Notes under the pieces: model-generated
Database searches by the model: none
What the model was told of the DNA's origin: nothing
What the model saw: the letters and a program-made list of their open reading frames with translations, nothing else
In this document: piece after piece, positions 23,809-33,867 of the stretch
Layout of the letters: each line of letters starts with the position of its first letter
Position numbering within the stretch: the stretch's first letter is position 1
Position numbers and translations under genes: made by a program
Assembly: GCF_000003195.3 (NCBI RefSeq)
Contig: NC_012870.2
Coordinates: 53,650,049-53,714,048 of the forward strand
Origin: Sorghum bicolor
Taxonomy: Eukaryota; Streptophyta; Magnoliopsida; Poales; Poaceae
Direction: 5' to 3'
Length of the DNA stretch: 64,000 nucleotides

Positions 23809-25974
23809 TTGGGGGAAGAACAACAGTTGTCTCTAGATGAGATCAAGAATTATTTAGTGAATCCTCCGGTTCTGATTCCACCTCAGCAAGGGAAGCCCTT
23901 CACATTGTATTTGTCTACCGATGGGATGGTCATCGGTTCGGCTTTAATTCAAGAGTTTGAAGGGAAAGAGCGTGTGATTTATTACTTAAGCAGGAGGTTG
24001 ATTGATGCTAAGACCAGGTATTCGGCTATTGAGAAGCTGTGCTTATGCTTGTATTTCTCCTGTATTAAGTTGAGGCATTATTTGCTATCGGCCGAATGCA
24101 CTGTTATTTGCAAAGATGATGTGGTCCGATACATGCTATCTATGCCGATCATGAGTGGCAGGATCGGTAAGTGGATTTTGGCACTGTCTGAATTTGATCT
24201 GCGTTACGAATCGGCTAAAGCGGTTAAGGGACAGATTATGGCCGATTTCGTGACTCAACATTGTGGTGCAGTAGAGACTTGGGAGATTGTGTCTTGGACG
24301 CTCTTCTTTGATGGATCCACGTGTGACCGCGGGGCAGGAATCGGCATCGTGTTAATTTCCCCTCGGGGGAGGAAGTATGAATTTTCCTTGCCGATTGTTG
24401 CCACATCAACAAATAATCAAGCTGAGTATCAAGCTGTGATAAAGGGGTTGGAAGTGCTAAGGGAAGTTTGTGCTGACGCTGTTGAAATCTTCGGAGATTC
24501 TATGCTGGTTATAAATCAATTGGCTGGGAGCTATGAATGCCGAAGTGAGGTTTTGATAACTTATCACGAGAGGAGTATGCAACTGTTAAAGGAATTCAGA
24601 GATTTCCGATTAGAGCATGTTCCTCGATTGCATAATGAAGAGGCCAATCGGTTGGCTCAGATTGCCTCGGGATATCAGCCTATGATTAATACAATATCGG
24701 CAATCGGTGCCGATGATTGGAGAAAAGAAATCATTGATTATTTGAAGGATCCGTCCAAGAAAGTTGAAAGACGAATTCGGTTTCAAGCCACCAAGTATGT
24801 GCTCCTCGAAGATGAATTGTATTATCGAACTATTGATGGGATTCTTCTCAGATGCTTGGGTGATGATGAAGCTAAGAATTTGATGGGAGAAATTCATGAA
24901 GGAGTGTGTGGGGCACATCAGTCGGCTTTTAAGATGAAGTGGATGATTAGGAGGAATGGGTATTATTGGCCGACCATACTTGAAGATTGCTTTAAATATT
25001 TCAAGGGGTGTCAAGGATGTCAGAAATTTGGCAACATTCAAAGAGCACCCGCATCGGCCATGAATCCTATTATCAAACCTTGGCCGTTCCGGGGATGGGC
25101 TATTGACTTAATCGGTCAGATTTATCCACCATCTAGCAAAGGGCATAAGTTTATCTTGGTTGCCACCGATTATTTCACCAAATGGGTTGAAGCCATTCCT
25201 TTGAAGAAAGTTACATCGGCCAATATGATCGATTTTGTAAAAGAGTATATTATTTACCGATTTGGAATTCCTCAAACAATTACTACCGATCAGGGTACTA
25301 TGTTCACATCGGGGGAGTTTGATTAATTTGCGATCGGCATGGGGATTAAAGTGTTAAACTCTTCTCCTTACTATGCTCAAGCTAATGGGCAGGCCGAGGC
25401 ATCTAACAAAGGAATTATCAAGCTTATTAAACGAAAGATTGAGGAAAATCCTAGAAGGTGGCATACTTTGCTAAATGAAGCTCTATGGTCATACCGGATG
25501 GCTTGTCATGGATCGACCAAGGTTTCACCCTATCAGTTGGTGTATGGGCATGATGCAGTGTTACCTTGGGAAATTAAGACTGGGTCTAGGTGACTATCTT
25601 CTCAGGATCAATTGGCTGCCGATGATTATGCTACTTTGATGACAGACGAGTTAGATGATCTAGCAAGACATCGGCTAAAGGCCTTGGTGAGTATAGAAGA
25701 GAATAAGAAGAGGGCTGCCAGATGGTATGATAGGAAAGTAAAGGCTAAGGAGTTTGCCGATGGAGACTTAGTATGGAAATTAATATTACCGGTCGGAACT
25801 AAAAGTTCAAAATTTGGGAAGTGGTCTCCCAATTGGGAGGGTCCCTATCGGATAAGTCGATCGGCTCCTGGTAATGCCTATATTTTAGAAACTCTCGAAG
25901 GAGTTGAATTTCCCAGAGCATTAAATGGCAAATATCTGAAGAAGTACTACCCAAGCATATGGGTTGATGCATAA
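23809..25974 (+). pseudogene. Tat-A RNase H, second (archaeal-type) RNase H and integrase
   Basis: One frame with stops at 25324-25326 and 25591-25593. The first RNase H contains TLYLSTDGMVIGSALIQEF and ADFVTQH. The second begins WTLFFDGSTCDRGAGIG, with Glu in NNQAEYQA and Asp in IFGDSMLVINQL; the expected fourth acidic residue reads Asn (HNEEANRLAQ). Integrase has a His/Cys zinc site (HEGVCGAH...GCQGCQ), Asp in AIDLIGQ, Asp in TTDQGTMF and Glu in GQAEASNKG. The tail ends KKYYPSIWVDA. No chromodomain is present, as expected for a non-chromovirus. The frame ends 11 bp before the hairpin pair and converges on the minus-strand gene. Confidence 0.9.
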
Positions 25975-25984
25975 GAGTTTAAGT

Positions 25985-26070
25985 GCCGATAACACTCCTA
26001 TCGGCTGGATCAAAATGTGTCTGGGGCCGGACTTAATGTTTTTAAAGGTGCCGATAACAGTCCTATTGGC
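25985..26070. other. Twin hairpins between converging pol and PMD genes (Tat-A)
   Basis: First: GCCGATA-7 nt-TATCGGC (25985-26005), a perfect 7-bp stem. Second: GCCGATA-7 nt-TATTGGC (26050-26070), with one G-T pair. The same pair occurs at the same place in Tat-B. A role in 3'-end formation or RNA structure is inferred. Confidence 0.6.
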
Positions 26071-26131
26071 TAGACTAAATATCAGGAAGTTTGGAAAGCA
26101 GAAAGAAGCAAGTATGTTGCCGATGAAGAGT

Positions 26132-29100
26132 TCACATGTTCAGCAACGCCTGGATCGTCGATATAGCATGCAAGCGGATCTGGTTGGCTGCTTCTATCTC
26201 CTTGATGTCTTCATCGGCAGAGCCTTCCACTGGCTTCAATTTCTTCTTCAACTGCAGCGTTTTATGACCATGGACATTTCACTCTTGCTCAAGAAGCTTG
26301 ATTGCCTCAGGCAGCTGGTTTTCCTCTTGTTAAGCCTGGGACAAGGCTTCTTCCACTTGCTTGAGCTCTGCCAACAGGGCTTCTCTTTTTGCTGACAGAT
26401 CAGAGATCTTGTGCTTCAGTGCATCTCCTGAGGACTTCAAGGCACCAATGCTCTTATGCTTCTCATCGGTAAGAAGCTTTGCCTTCATCATCTCCTCAGA
26501 AAGCTGAGTCTGAGCCGCTCTATCGGCAAGGCGCTGGGTAGCCCTCTGGTACTGCAGTTGACGGCTCTCCAGATGTGCTGCTTGGAAGAGAACTTCTTCG
26601 GCATCGGCGGGGATTTGGCCTCTCATGGTCTTGAATAAAGCCTTGGTCGGATCAGAGTCATCAACTAGTTGGGCTGTGTCTTGATGGAGGAGAGCTGATA
26701 GTTCTTCCAGCTTTGCCCTTACCTCTGCCGATGTGATCCCAACTGCCCGAGAAGAGCTTGCTTCTTCGCCTTCATCTTCAGAGATGTCGATGGCGAAAGA
26801 GAACAAACTATCGGGAGAGTCCTACTCCTAAAAAGGAAAGAAAATGAGTTATTCTACGGTCTAGTATTGATAAATGATACAGACAGGAATTGGATAACTT
26901 ACTTGTTTCAGAGCGATTTCTCGCCTCTGACTAGAAGATGCCGATGGAACCATAGGTAGATCGGCCAGGGCGATGGAACTATGTCAGCTGAAAGTTAGCA
27001 AAGGTAATTATAAGATCGAGAAAATGGATCCATCTGCGATAATTTCATGAAGATATATTACCTTGGGGGGGTACAGTGCTTGTTTGGATTGAGGAAACTA
27101 CTGATGATATGATTGAGCCTGCTGGATCGGTAGTCTGCTCGCCTACATCAGCCGATGTGTCTTCCGGGTGAGGTACTTCTGGTCGAGGCTCTTCCAGTTG
27201 GGGTTCTTCCACTTGAGGTGCTTCTTGCGGTTGAGGGGGAGATGGTACTTGCTGTGTCTGTGTTTCTGGAGAAGAGGGAGAAGATTCTACCTGAATTGGA
27301 GATACGGGGGAGGAGGAGGCGTTGCTACTCTCTGGCACTTTGTTTGTGCTCTGGTACTCTTGGCACCTTTTCTCTTCAGCTGGCTGGACTGGGGGGCATC
27401 GGCACTTGTGCTTCTGGTCTTTGTCGATGCGCCTGTGTGCTGACATAGAAAGGGAAATTTGTGAGTACAAGTGTAATAGATGTAAGGATGGGATCGGTAT
27501 GAAAGAGTTTGAAAATATACCTTGAAGGCCTATGCCAAAGCAGAGGCAGCTACCGATGGAGATGTCCTGGTCCTCTTGGTGGTAACCTTCTTGAGGCGTA
27601 CGCCTCGATGCATGATGACAGCCAGAGTGGGGGCGTTGTTGCCGATTGAAGAGATCGGACCTGATGGAAAAAGATCAATCGGCTTGCCGCTCCTACTGAC
27701 CGATGGGGGGACGTTGTCAACCTGCAATATGATACAAAAGTGACTTACTGGTGGAAATAGAATTGAACGAATCGAGACATCGGTTTGGAAATACTTATAG
27801 TGTTATCAGGAATCTTGTACTGGGGGTCGATCATGCCGCGGTACGTGAGAGCCGATTTGCAGAACAAATGCTCCTTCCATTCTTCCCACCATTGTTTGTA
27901 CGCCTGAGTAATGAAGGCAGCTAGGATCCACTCTGATAAATCTGCATCTGTATCGGCACTCGATGACAATTGGGCTACTCGAATCCACTCGAGGAGGTTA
28001 GTGATAGCTTCCCTGGGTTTTATCACATCGGCATAACAGAGCGCAATCGGCAGCTGGCCGAAGGCTAATTGACGGGCTAGGGCCAATGGGTTATAAAACT
28101 CATAGGTTTGGTCGGAGGTTTTCCCACTGCCAAAGAAGTTTACTGGTATAGCTCTGGGGGTGATCAGTGCCATCATCACTTCATGATCCTTGTTGAGAGC
28201 ATCGTTGAACGGATGGAAGGCCAAAGGAAACATGGTGTCTGGATCGTCGTAGGGCAACCATGCTCGCTGTTCTCTGGTCAGACGTTCATACAGGGTTTGG
28301 AAAAATCGGCTGACCTGGTCTGCATTGCCCCCTGTACTGGGCAAAACTATGAGAGCCTCGCCAAAGTTTAGGGGAGGGCGAGTTGCCGATTCTTCCTCAT
28401 TCAGTTCATAATCCTCGGCTATATCCCTGGGGAAGCGTTGTGTGAAAAGGTCAAACTCGAGACGCCTGTACATGTGGAGGCTGAGCCACATATTAATGAA
28501 CCACTAGGGACCCCCCAAGTTGCCGATGGGCTGGCCGAGCAGGAGTTTCCTGGTTACTTGGTGGAGGAGGTGGTAAGCTACGCCAAGAAGGTATCGGCCG
28601 AGGGGAAATCGGCCACCATTGGCCAATCTTTCTGCTGCTGCTAGGTAGACAGAAGTTGGTCCTGCCGATCGACCACAAAATACAAATTTGTCCAACCACA
28701 TGTTCAGGAAGCTGGTCTATTCTTTTATGTTCACAAGGCCTGTTCGTTTGTATTTCTGTATGTACCCTGACCAACCGCCGATGGCACGAGTTTCTACCTT
28801 AGCACTGGGTTTGGTATCGAAAAAGTGGGTGCTATCGGCAGAAGATACATCTAGGCCGGTGAGCATAACTACATCGGCAAGTGTGGGGGAAGCAGGGCCG
28901 TGGCCAATGACGAAGGCGTTGAGTGTGTCTGACCAGAAATATGACGCAGCTGTCAGCAGTGACTCATTTCTATGCATATCGGCAATAGATAACCTGATGC
29001 ATTGGTCCAGTTTTCTCTCACCCCACTGGACTTCGTTTGAGTGGCTGACTCTCAAAAACCAATCCTTCCATCCCACGGTAGGACTGGGCCAAGAACGGAA

Positions 29101-29403
29101 GGTATCCTTCCACAGATCCAGAGAGATATTTTCAGCTCTAAAAGGGATTCTGTTTGTTTCTGCATTGATGAGGTTGGTGGGATCTGGATCCCCTAACGGA
29201 CCAAGACATTGGAGGTGTGGTTGGTCGGTAGGGATGACAATTTTATTGGACAGATCCTAATAGTTTTGAAGGTAAAAGGAGAAAAGGGGGAAGAAAAAAG
29301 AAAGAATGTTCAGTAAAATAAATTGCAGATGAATAGGGATATGATAAAAGAACGAGAGGTAGGTTGAAGAACTAACCTTGGGAACGGTGAAGTTGATGGC
29401 CAT
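26132..29403 (-). pseudogene. Antisense plant-mobile-domain gene of Tat-A, six exons
   Basis: The model was built by comparison with Tat-B. ATG 29403 (MAINFTVPK); exon 1 29403-29377; exon 2 29256-27799; exon 3 27721-27521; exon 4 27439-27062; exon 5 26987-26903; exon 6 26827-26132. Introns are GT..AG except intron 2, whose donor is ATAAGT at 27798 (GTAAGT in Tat-B). Exon 2 carries the plant mobile domain: ASYFWSDTLNAFVIGHGPAS, TLADVVMLTGLDV and P(stop)WFINMWLSLHMYRR. Exon 4 is proline-, Gln- and Glu-rich with basic patches. Exon 6 starts acidic (ISEDEGEE) and becomes a long coiled coil ending QALLNM. Stops are at about 28717, 28504-28506 and in exons 3 and 6. PMD proteins include MAIN/MAIL1, and PMD domains are known from transposons. 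What this one does for the element is unknown. Confidence 0.72.
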
Positions 29404-29553
29404 CTCCTCACAAAAAGGATGGTCGAAGGCTTCGAGGTCGGTGAAGGAAGGGCTTCGTTGGAGTTCTTGAAGCTCTCGAACTGCGCCGCCGCCAGGAGGG
29501 TGAAGTTGGAACTATGGAATGATGCGATGGAGAAGGAGTACCCGAGAAGGGAC

Positions 29554-29561
29554 TATCTATA
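29554..29561 (-). promoter_or_regulatory. Degenerate TATA box of the Tat-A antisense gene
   Basis: Minus strand TATAGATA, about 150 bp upstream of the ATG, aligned with TATAAATA in Tat-B. Confidence 0.5.
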
Positions 29562-30067
29562 GGACAAAATGGGCGAGGGTAAATCCGACTTATCACTTCG
29601 CCGTATCCGTGAAATCTGAGGATACTCAGGAAGATATGGTAACTGTTCGTACGATAATCAAGGGATTGCGCAGGTGATTTGACAGGAAGCGGTCGTGATC
29701 TGGAGATATTTTACTGTGCGAGATTTCCTGGTCGGTCCATCGGTAGCGCCTTGTAACGGTAATATTGCCGATGGGCGGATAAAGTGGGGATATCCGTTTG
29801 GAGAGGATAAGATACTTTACTGAACAGGACGTCTTGGTCAGTCCATCGACAAGTCTGTGTAACGGTAACATTACCGATGGGCGATTAAAGTGGAGATGTC
29901 CGTTTGGGAAGTTGAGGATTTCGAGGAATCTGCGGAGGAATCAAACCAAGGTTGTTCAGATTGAGGTTGTCGGTTACCAAATTGGGAGCATTAATTGCAG
30001 AAAGGCATCATTACTGCAGAGAATTTTGAAGCATTAATGATTTCATACTCCAAAATTGGGGGGCATG
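29562..30067. other. Tat-A spacer and polypurine tract before the 3' LTR
   Basis: No ORF. Two related segments (about 29690-29770 and 29815-29890) share the phrases TGGTCAGTCCATCG or TGGTCGGTCCATCG and TAACGGTAA, a diverged local duplication. AAAATTGGGGGGCATG at 30052-30067 abuts the LTR and is the polypurine tract. Confidence 0.65.
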
Positions 30068-30775
30068 TGTTGACACCGTTTTTGGACACGTACCCAGGAT
30101 CGGTAGAGTATAGATCGGCAAGAAAGGGCAAGAGTGACCGGTCTGCAGGAGAGTTGCCGATAAGGGTGGTTGCCGATGAGGAGACAGCTGAACGTGGCTA
30201 AGTCCATGGGTGGTGATGAGTTTATGCCGATGGCCAGTATTAATCGTTGCCGATGGGGAGTCTGCCGATGACATGGAGAGAAGACTTGGAGGTTGCCAAT
30301 TGGTCCGTGGTGGTGTCCTAGCTTGTCGCGGCAGGATAGTTTCATGTTTTCATTAGTTATTTAAATCGTTTTGTACACGGATTCTGTTTAAATTTGGAAT
30401 TTGAATTCTAGTCGTGTCTGGTTGTAGCTCTTTGAGCAGGGTATAAATGTAGACCCTAGGGCCTTGTAATCGAGACATCTATCAATCAATCAAACACACG
30501 TTTTTACTCATATTCCAGCATCTACTTTTTCGACGACTTTGTCATATTTTCCTTTTTATTACGAGTTCTTAGGAGTTCGTCGACTTAAGCTCGGCGTATT
30601 CTCAAGTTCCGCGTGAATACCTCTTGGCCGTGGCATCCGGGCGCATCGCTGTTGTCGGGACCAAAGTATTCGAGTTATCACCTTTGCCGATAGTAAGGTC
30701 AAATCGGCTAGCACGCCTTAACGTTTAAATCGGGTATTAGCCTTTTGTGTTTGCAGATCAGCTTTTGCATCAACA
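30068..30775 (+). repeat. Tat-A 3' LTR
   Basis: 708 bp, from TGTTGACACCG to TGCATCAACA. TATA box TATAAAT is at 30442-30448. It is rich in the hexamer GCCGAT. Collinear with 37731-38460 and 57311-58046. Confidence 0.9.
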
Positions 30776-33713
30776 CTTCCTGATATTAAGGCCGAAATAA
30801 CCAAACTTATCGAAGCTAAATTTATTCGGCAGTGTCGGTATGCCGAGTGGATTTCCAATGTTGTTCCAGTTTATAAGAAAAATGGGAAGCTTCGAGTCTG
30901 TATTGATTTTAGAAATCTTAACAAGGCTACACCGATGGATGGCTACCCAATGCCAGTTGCCGATTTGCTAGTTGATGCTGTAGCTAGACATCAAATTATT
31001 AGCTTCATGGATGACAATGCAGGATATAATCAGATATTCATGGCTGAGGAAGATATTCCAAAAACTGCATTTAGATGTCCTGGTCATGTTGGATTGTTTG
31101 AGTGGATAGTCATGACCTTTGGCTTGAAAAATGCTGGTGCTACCTATCAAAGGGCCATGAATTTTATCTTTCATGAGTTCATCGGCAAGCTGGTGGAAAT
31201 TTACATTGATGATGTGGTCGTTAAGTTTGGGGATTTCACAAAGCATCTTGCCGATTTGCGAAAGGTGTTGGAATGTACAAGGAAACATGGTTTAAAGATG
31301 AATCCTAATAAGTGTGCATTTGGTGTATTGGTAGGGCAATTTCTTGGTTTCATGGTGCATTAGAGAGGAACTGAAATTAGTAGAAGATCTATTGATGCTA
31401 TTAACAAAATAGTTGCTCCTACCAATAAAACCGAGCTCCAATCTCTGATCGGCAAAATAAATTTTATTAGGCGATTTATTTCCAATTTGTGTGAAAAAAT
31501 TCGTGCTTTTAGTCCTTTACTTAAATTAAACGCGATCAAGAATTTATATAAGGAAAAGAGCAACAGTTGGCCTTAGATGAAATCAAGAATTATTTGACAA
31601 GTCCTCCAGTTTTGATTCCACCTCAGTAAGGAAAGCCCTTCAGATTATATTTGTCTACCGATGGGATGGTCATCGGTTCAGCTTTGATTCAAGAATTTGA
31701 AGGAAAGGAGTGTGTGATTTATTATTTAATTAGAAGATTGATTGATGCTGAGACCAGGTATTCGACCATTGAAAAATTATGTTTATGCCTATATTTTTCT
31801 TGCATTAAGTTGAGGCACTATTTGCTATCGGCCGAATGCACTGTTATATGCAAAGATGATGTGGTCCGATATATGCTATCTATGCCGATTATGAGTGGAA
31901 GAATCGGTAAGTGGATTTTGGCACTGTCGGAATTCGATCTACGTTACGAATCGGCTAAAGCGGTTAAAGGGCAGATTATGGCTGATTTTGTGACTCAACA
32001 TCGCGGTGTAGTGGAGACTTTGGAAATTGTGCCTTGGACGCTCTTCTTTGATGGATCCACATGTGACCGGGGGTAGGAATCGGTATAGTGTTAATTTCCC
32101 CTCAGGGAAGGAAGTATGAGTTCTCTTCATCGATTGTTGCCACATCAACGAATAATCAAGCCGAGTATCAAGCTTTGATCAAGGGGTTGGAATTATTAAA
32201 AGAAATTCATGCTGATGCTATTGAAATCTTCGGAGATTCTATGATAGTTATAAATTAATTAGCTGGAAGTTATGAATACCGAAGCGAAGTCCTGGTAACT
32301 TATTATGAAAAGAGTATACAACTATTAAGGGAATTCAAAAATTTCCGATTAGAGCATATTCCTCGGTTACATAATGAGGAGGCTAATCGGTTGGCTCAGC
32401 ATGCCTCGGGGTATCAACCTATATTGAATACGTTATCGGCAATCAGTGTCGATGATTGGAGAAAAGAGATCATTGATTATTTAAGGGATCCATCTAAGAA
32501 GGTTGAAAGGCGTGTCCGGTTTCAAGCTACTAAGTATGTGTTCCTCGAAGATGAGCTATATTATCGAACAATCAATGGGGTTCTTCTCAAGTGCTTAGGT
32601 GACGATGAAGCTAAAAGTTTGATGGGGGAAATTCATGAAGGGGTGTGTGGAGCACATCAATCGGCTTTTAAAATGAAATGGACGATCAGAAGAAATGGAT
32701 ATTATTGGCCGACCGTACTTGAAGATTGTTTTAAATATTTCAAAGGATGTCAAGGATGCCAGAAATTTGGCAATATTCAAAGGGCACCCGCATCGGCCAT
32801 GAATCCCATTATTAAGCCTTGGCCATTCCGGGGATGAGCTATTGATCTAATCGGCCAGATTTACCCACCATCGAGCAAAGGGCATAAGTTTATCTTAGTT
32901 GCCACTGATTATTTCACTAAGTGGGTCGAAGCTATTCCTTTGAAGAAAGTTACATCGTCCAATATGATTGATTTTGTGAAACAGCATATTATTTACTGAT
33001 TTGGTATTCCTCAAACAATTACTACTGATCAGGGTACTATGTTTACATCGGGAGAGTTTGATGAATTTGCAATTGGTATGGGGATTAAAGTGTTGAATTC
33101 TTCTCCTTATTATGCTCAAGCTAATGGACAGGCCGAAGCATCTAACAAGGGAATCATTAAACTCATCAATCGAAAGATTGAAGAAAAGCCTAGGAGGTGG
33201 CATACATTGTTAAGTGAGGCTTTATGGTCGTATCAGATGGCATGTCATGGCTCGACTAAAGTTTCACCTTATCAACTGGTATATGGACACGATGCAGTGT
33301 TGCCATGGGAAATTACGACCAGATCTAGGCGACTATCTTTTCAAGATCAGCTGGCTGCCGATGATTATGCTACTTTGATAAAAGACGAGTTGGATGATTT
33401 CGCAGGGCATCGGTTAAAGGCTTTGATAAGTATAGAAGAGAATAAAAAGAGAGTTGCCAGATGGTATGATAAAAAGGTAAAGGCTAAGGAATTTTCCGAT
33501 GGAGATTTGGTATGGAAACTAATATTACCGGTTGGGACTAAAAGTTCAAAGTTTGGCAAGTGGTCTCCTAATTGGGAAGGTCCTTATCGAATAAGTTGAT
33601 CCGCTCCCGGTAATGCCTATATCTTAGAAACTCTAGAAGGAGTTGAGTTTCCCAGAGCATTAAATTTAAAGTATTTGAAGAAGTATTACCCAAGCATATG
33701 GGTCGATGCATAG
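30776..33713 (+). pseudogene. Tat-B pol: RT, two RNase H domains, integrase
   Basis: RT palm is complete here, with [16 protein letters not shown] and IYIDDVVVKFGDF. The first RNase H starts LSTDGMVIGSALIQEF. The second has FFDGSTCDRG and, as in Tat-A, Asn in HNEEANRLAQ. Integrase contains the zinc site GCQGCQ, Asp in TTDQGTMFTSGEF and Glu in GQAEASNKG. The frame is broken by stops near 31361, 32257, 32836 and 32998 and by frameshifts near 31380-31560 and 32075-32390. It ends YYPSIWVDA at 33713. The copy is more decayed in RNase H than Tat-A, but keeps the RT stretch A has lost. Confidence 0.9.
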
Positions 33714-33724
33714 AAATTTTAAGT

Positions 33725-33809
33725 GCCGATAACATTCCTATCGGCTGGATTGAAATGTATCTGGGGCTGAGTGCGATGTTTTAAAGACGTCGATAACAGT
33801 CCTATCGGC
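33725..33809. other. Twin hairpins between converging pol and PMD genes (Tat-B)
   Basis: GCCGATA-7 nt-TATCGGC (33725-33745) and GTCGATA-7 nt-TATCGGC (33789-33809). Position and spacing match Tat-A. Confidence 0.6.
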
Positions 33810-33867
33810 TAGACCAAAATAATCAGTAGTTTTGAAGAAAAAGCAAAATATGCCGCCGATGAAGAGT

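Larger units (their letters stand above)
21264..30775 (+). mobile_element. Tat-lineage Ty3/gypsy element A (3' part from gag onward)
   Basis: Begins in mid-gag at the junction with the Athila-like LTR and runs through protease, RT, RNase H, a second archaeal-type RNase H and integrase. A converging PMD gene on the minus strand and a 708-bp 3' LTR follow. After the LTR (30775) the sequence resumes in the RT of a second copy of the same family, so A is inserted in Tat-B; CTTCC at 30776 is the expected right duplication. The 5' LTR is outside the window. Dual RNase H plus an antisense 3' gene is characteristic of the Tat/Grande/Retand group. Confidence 0.9.
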
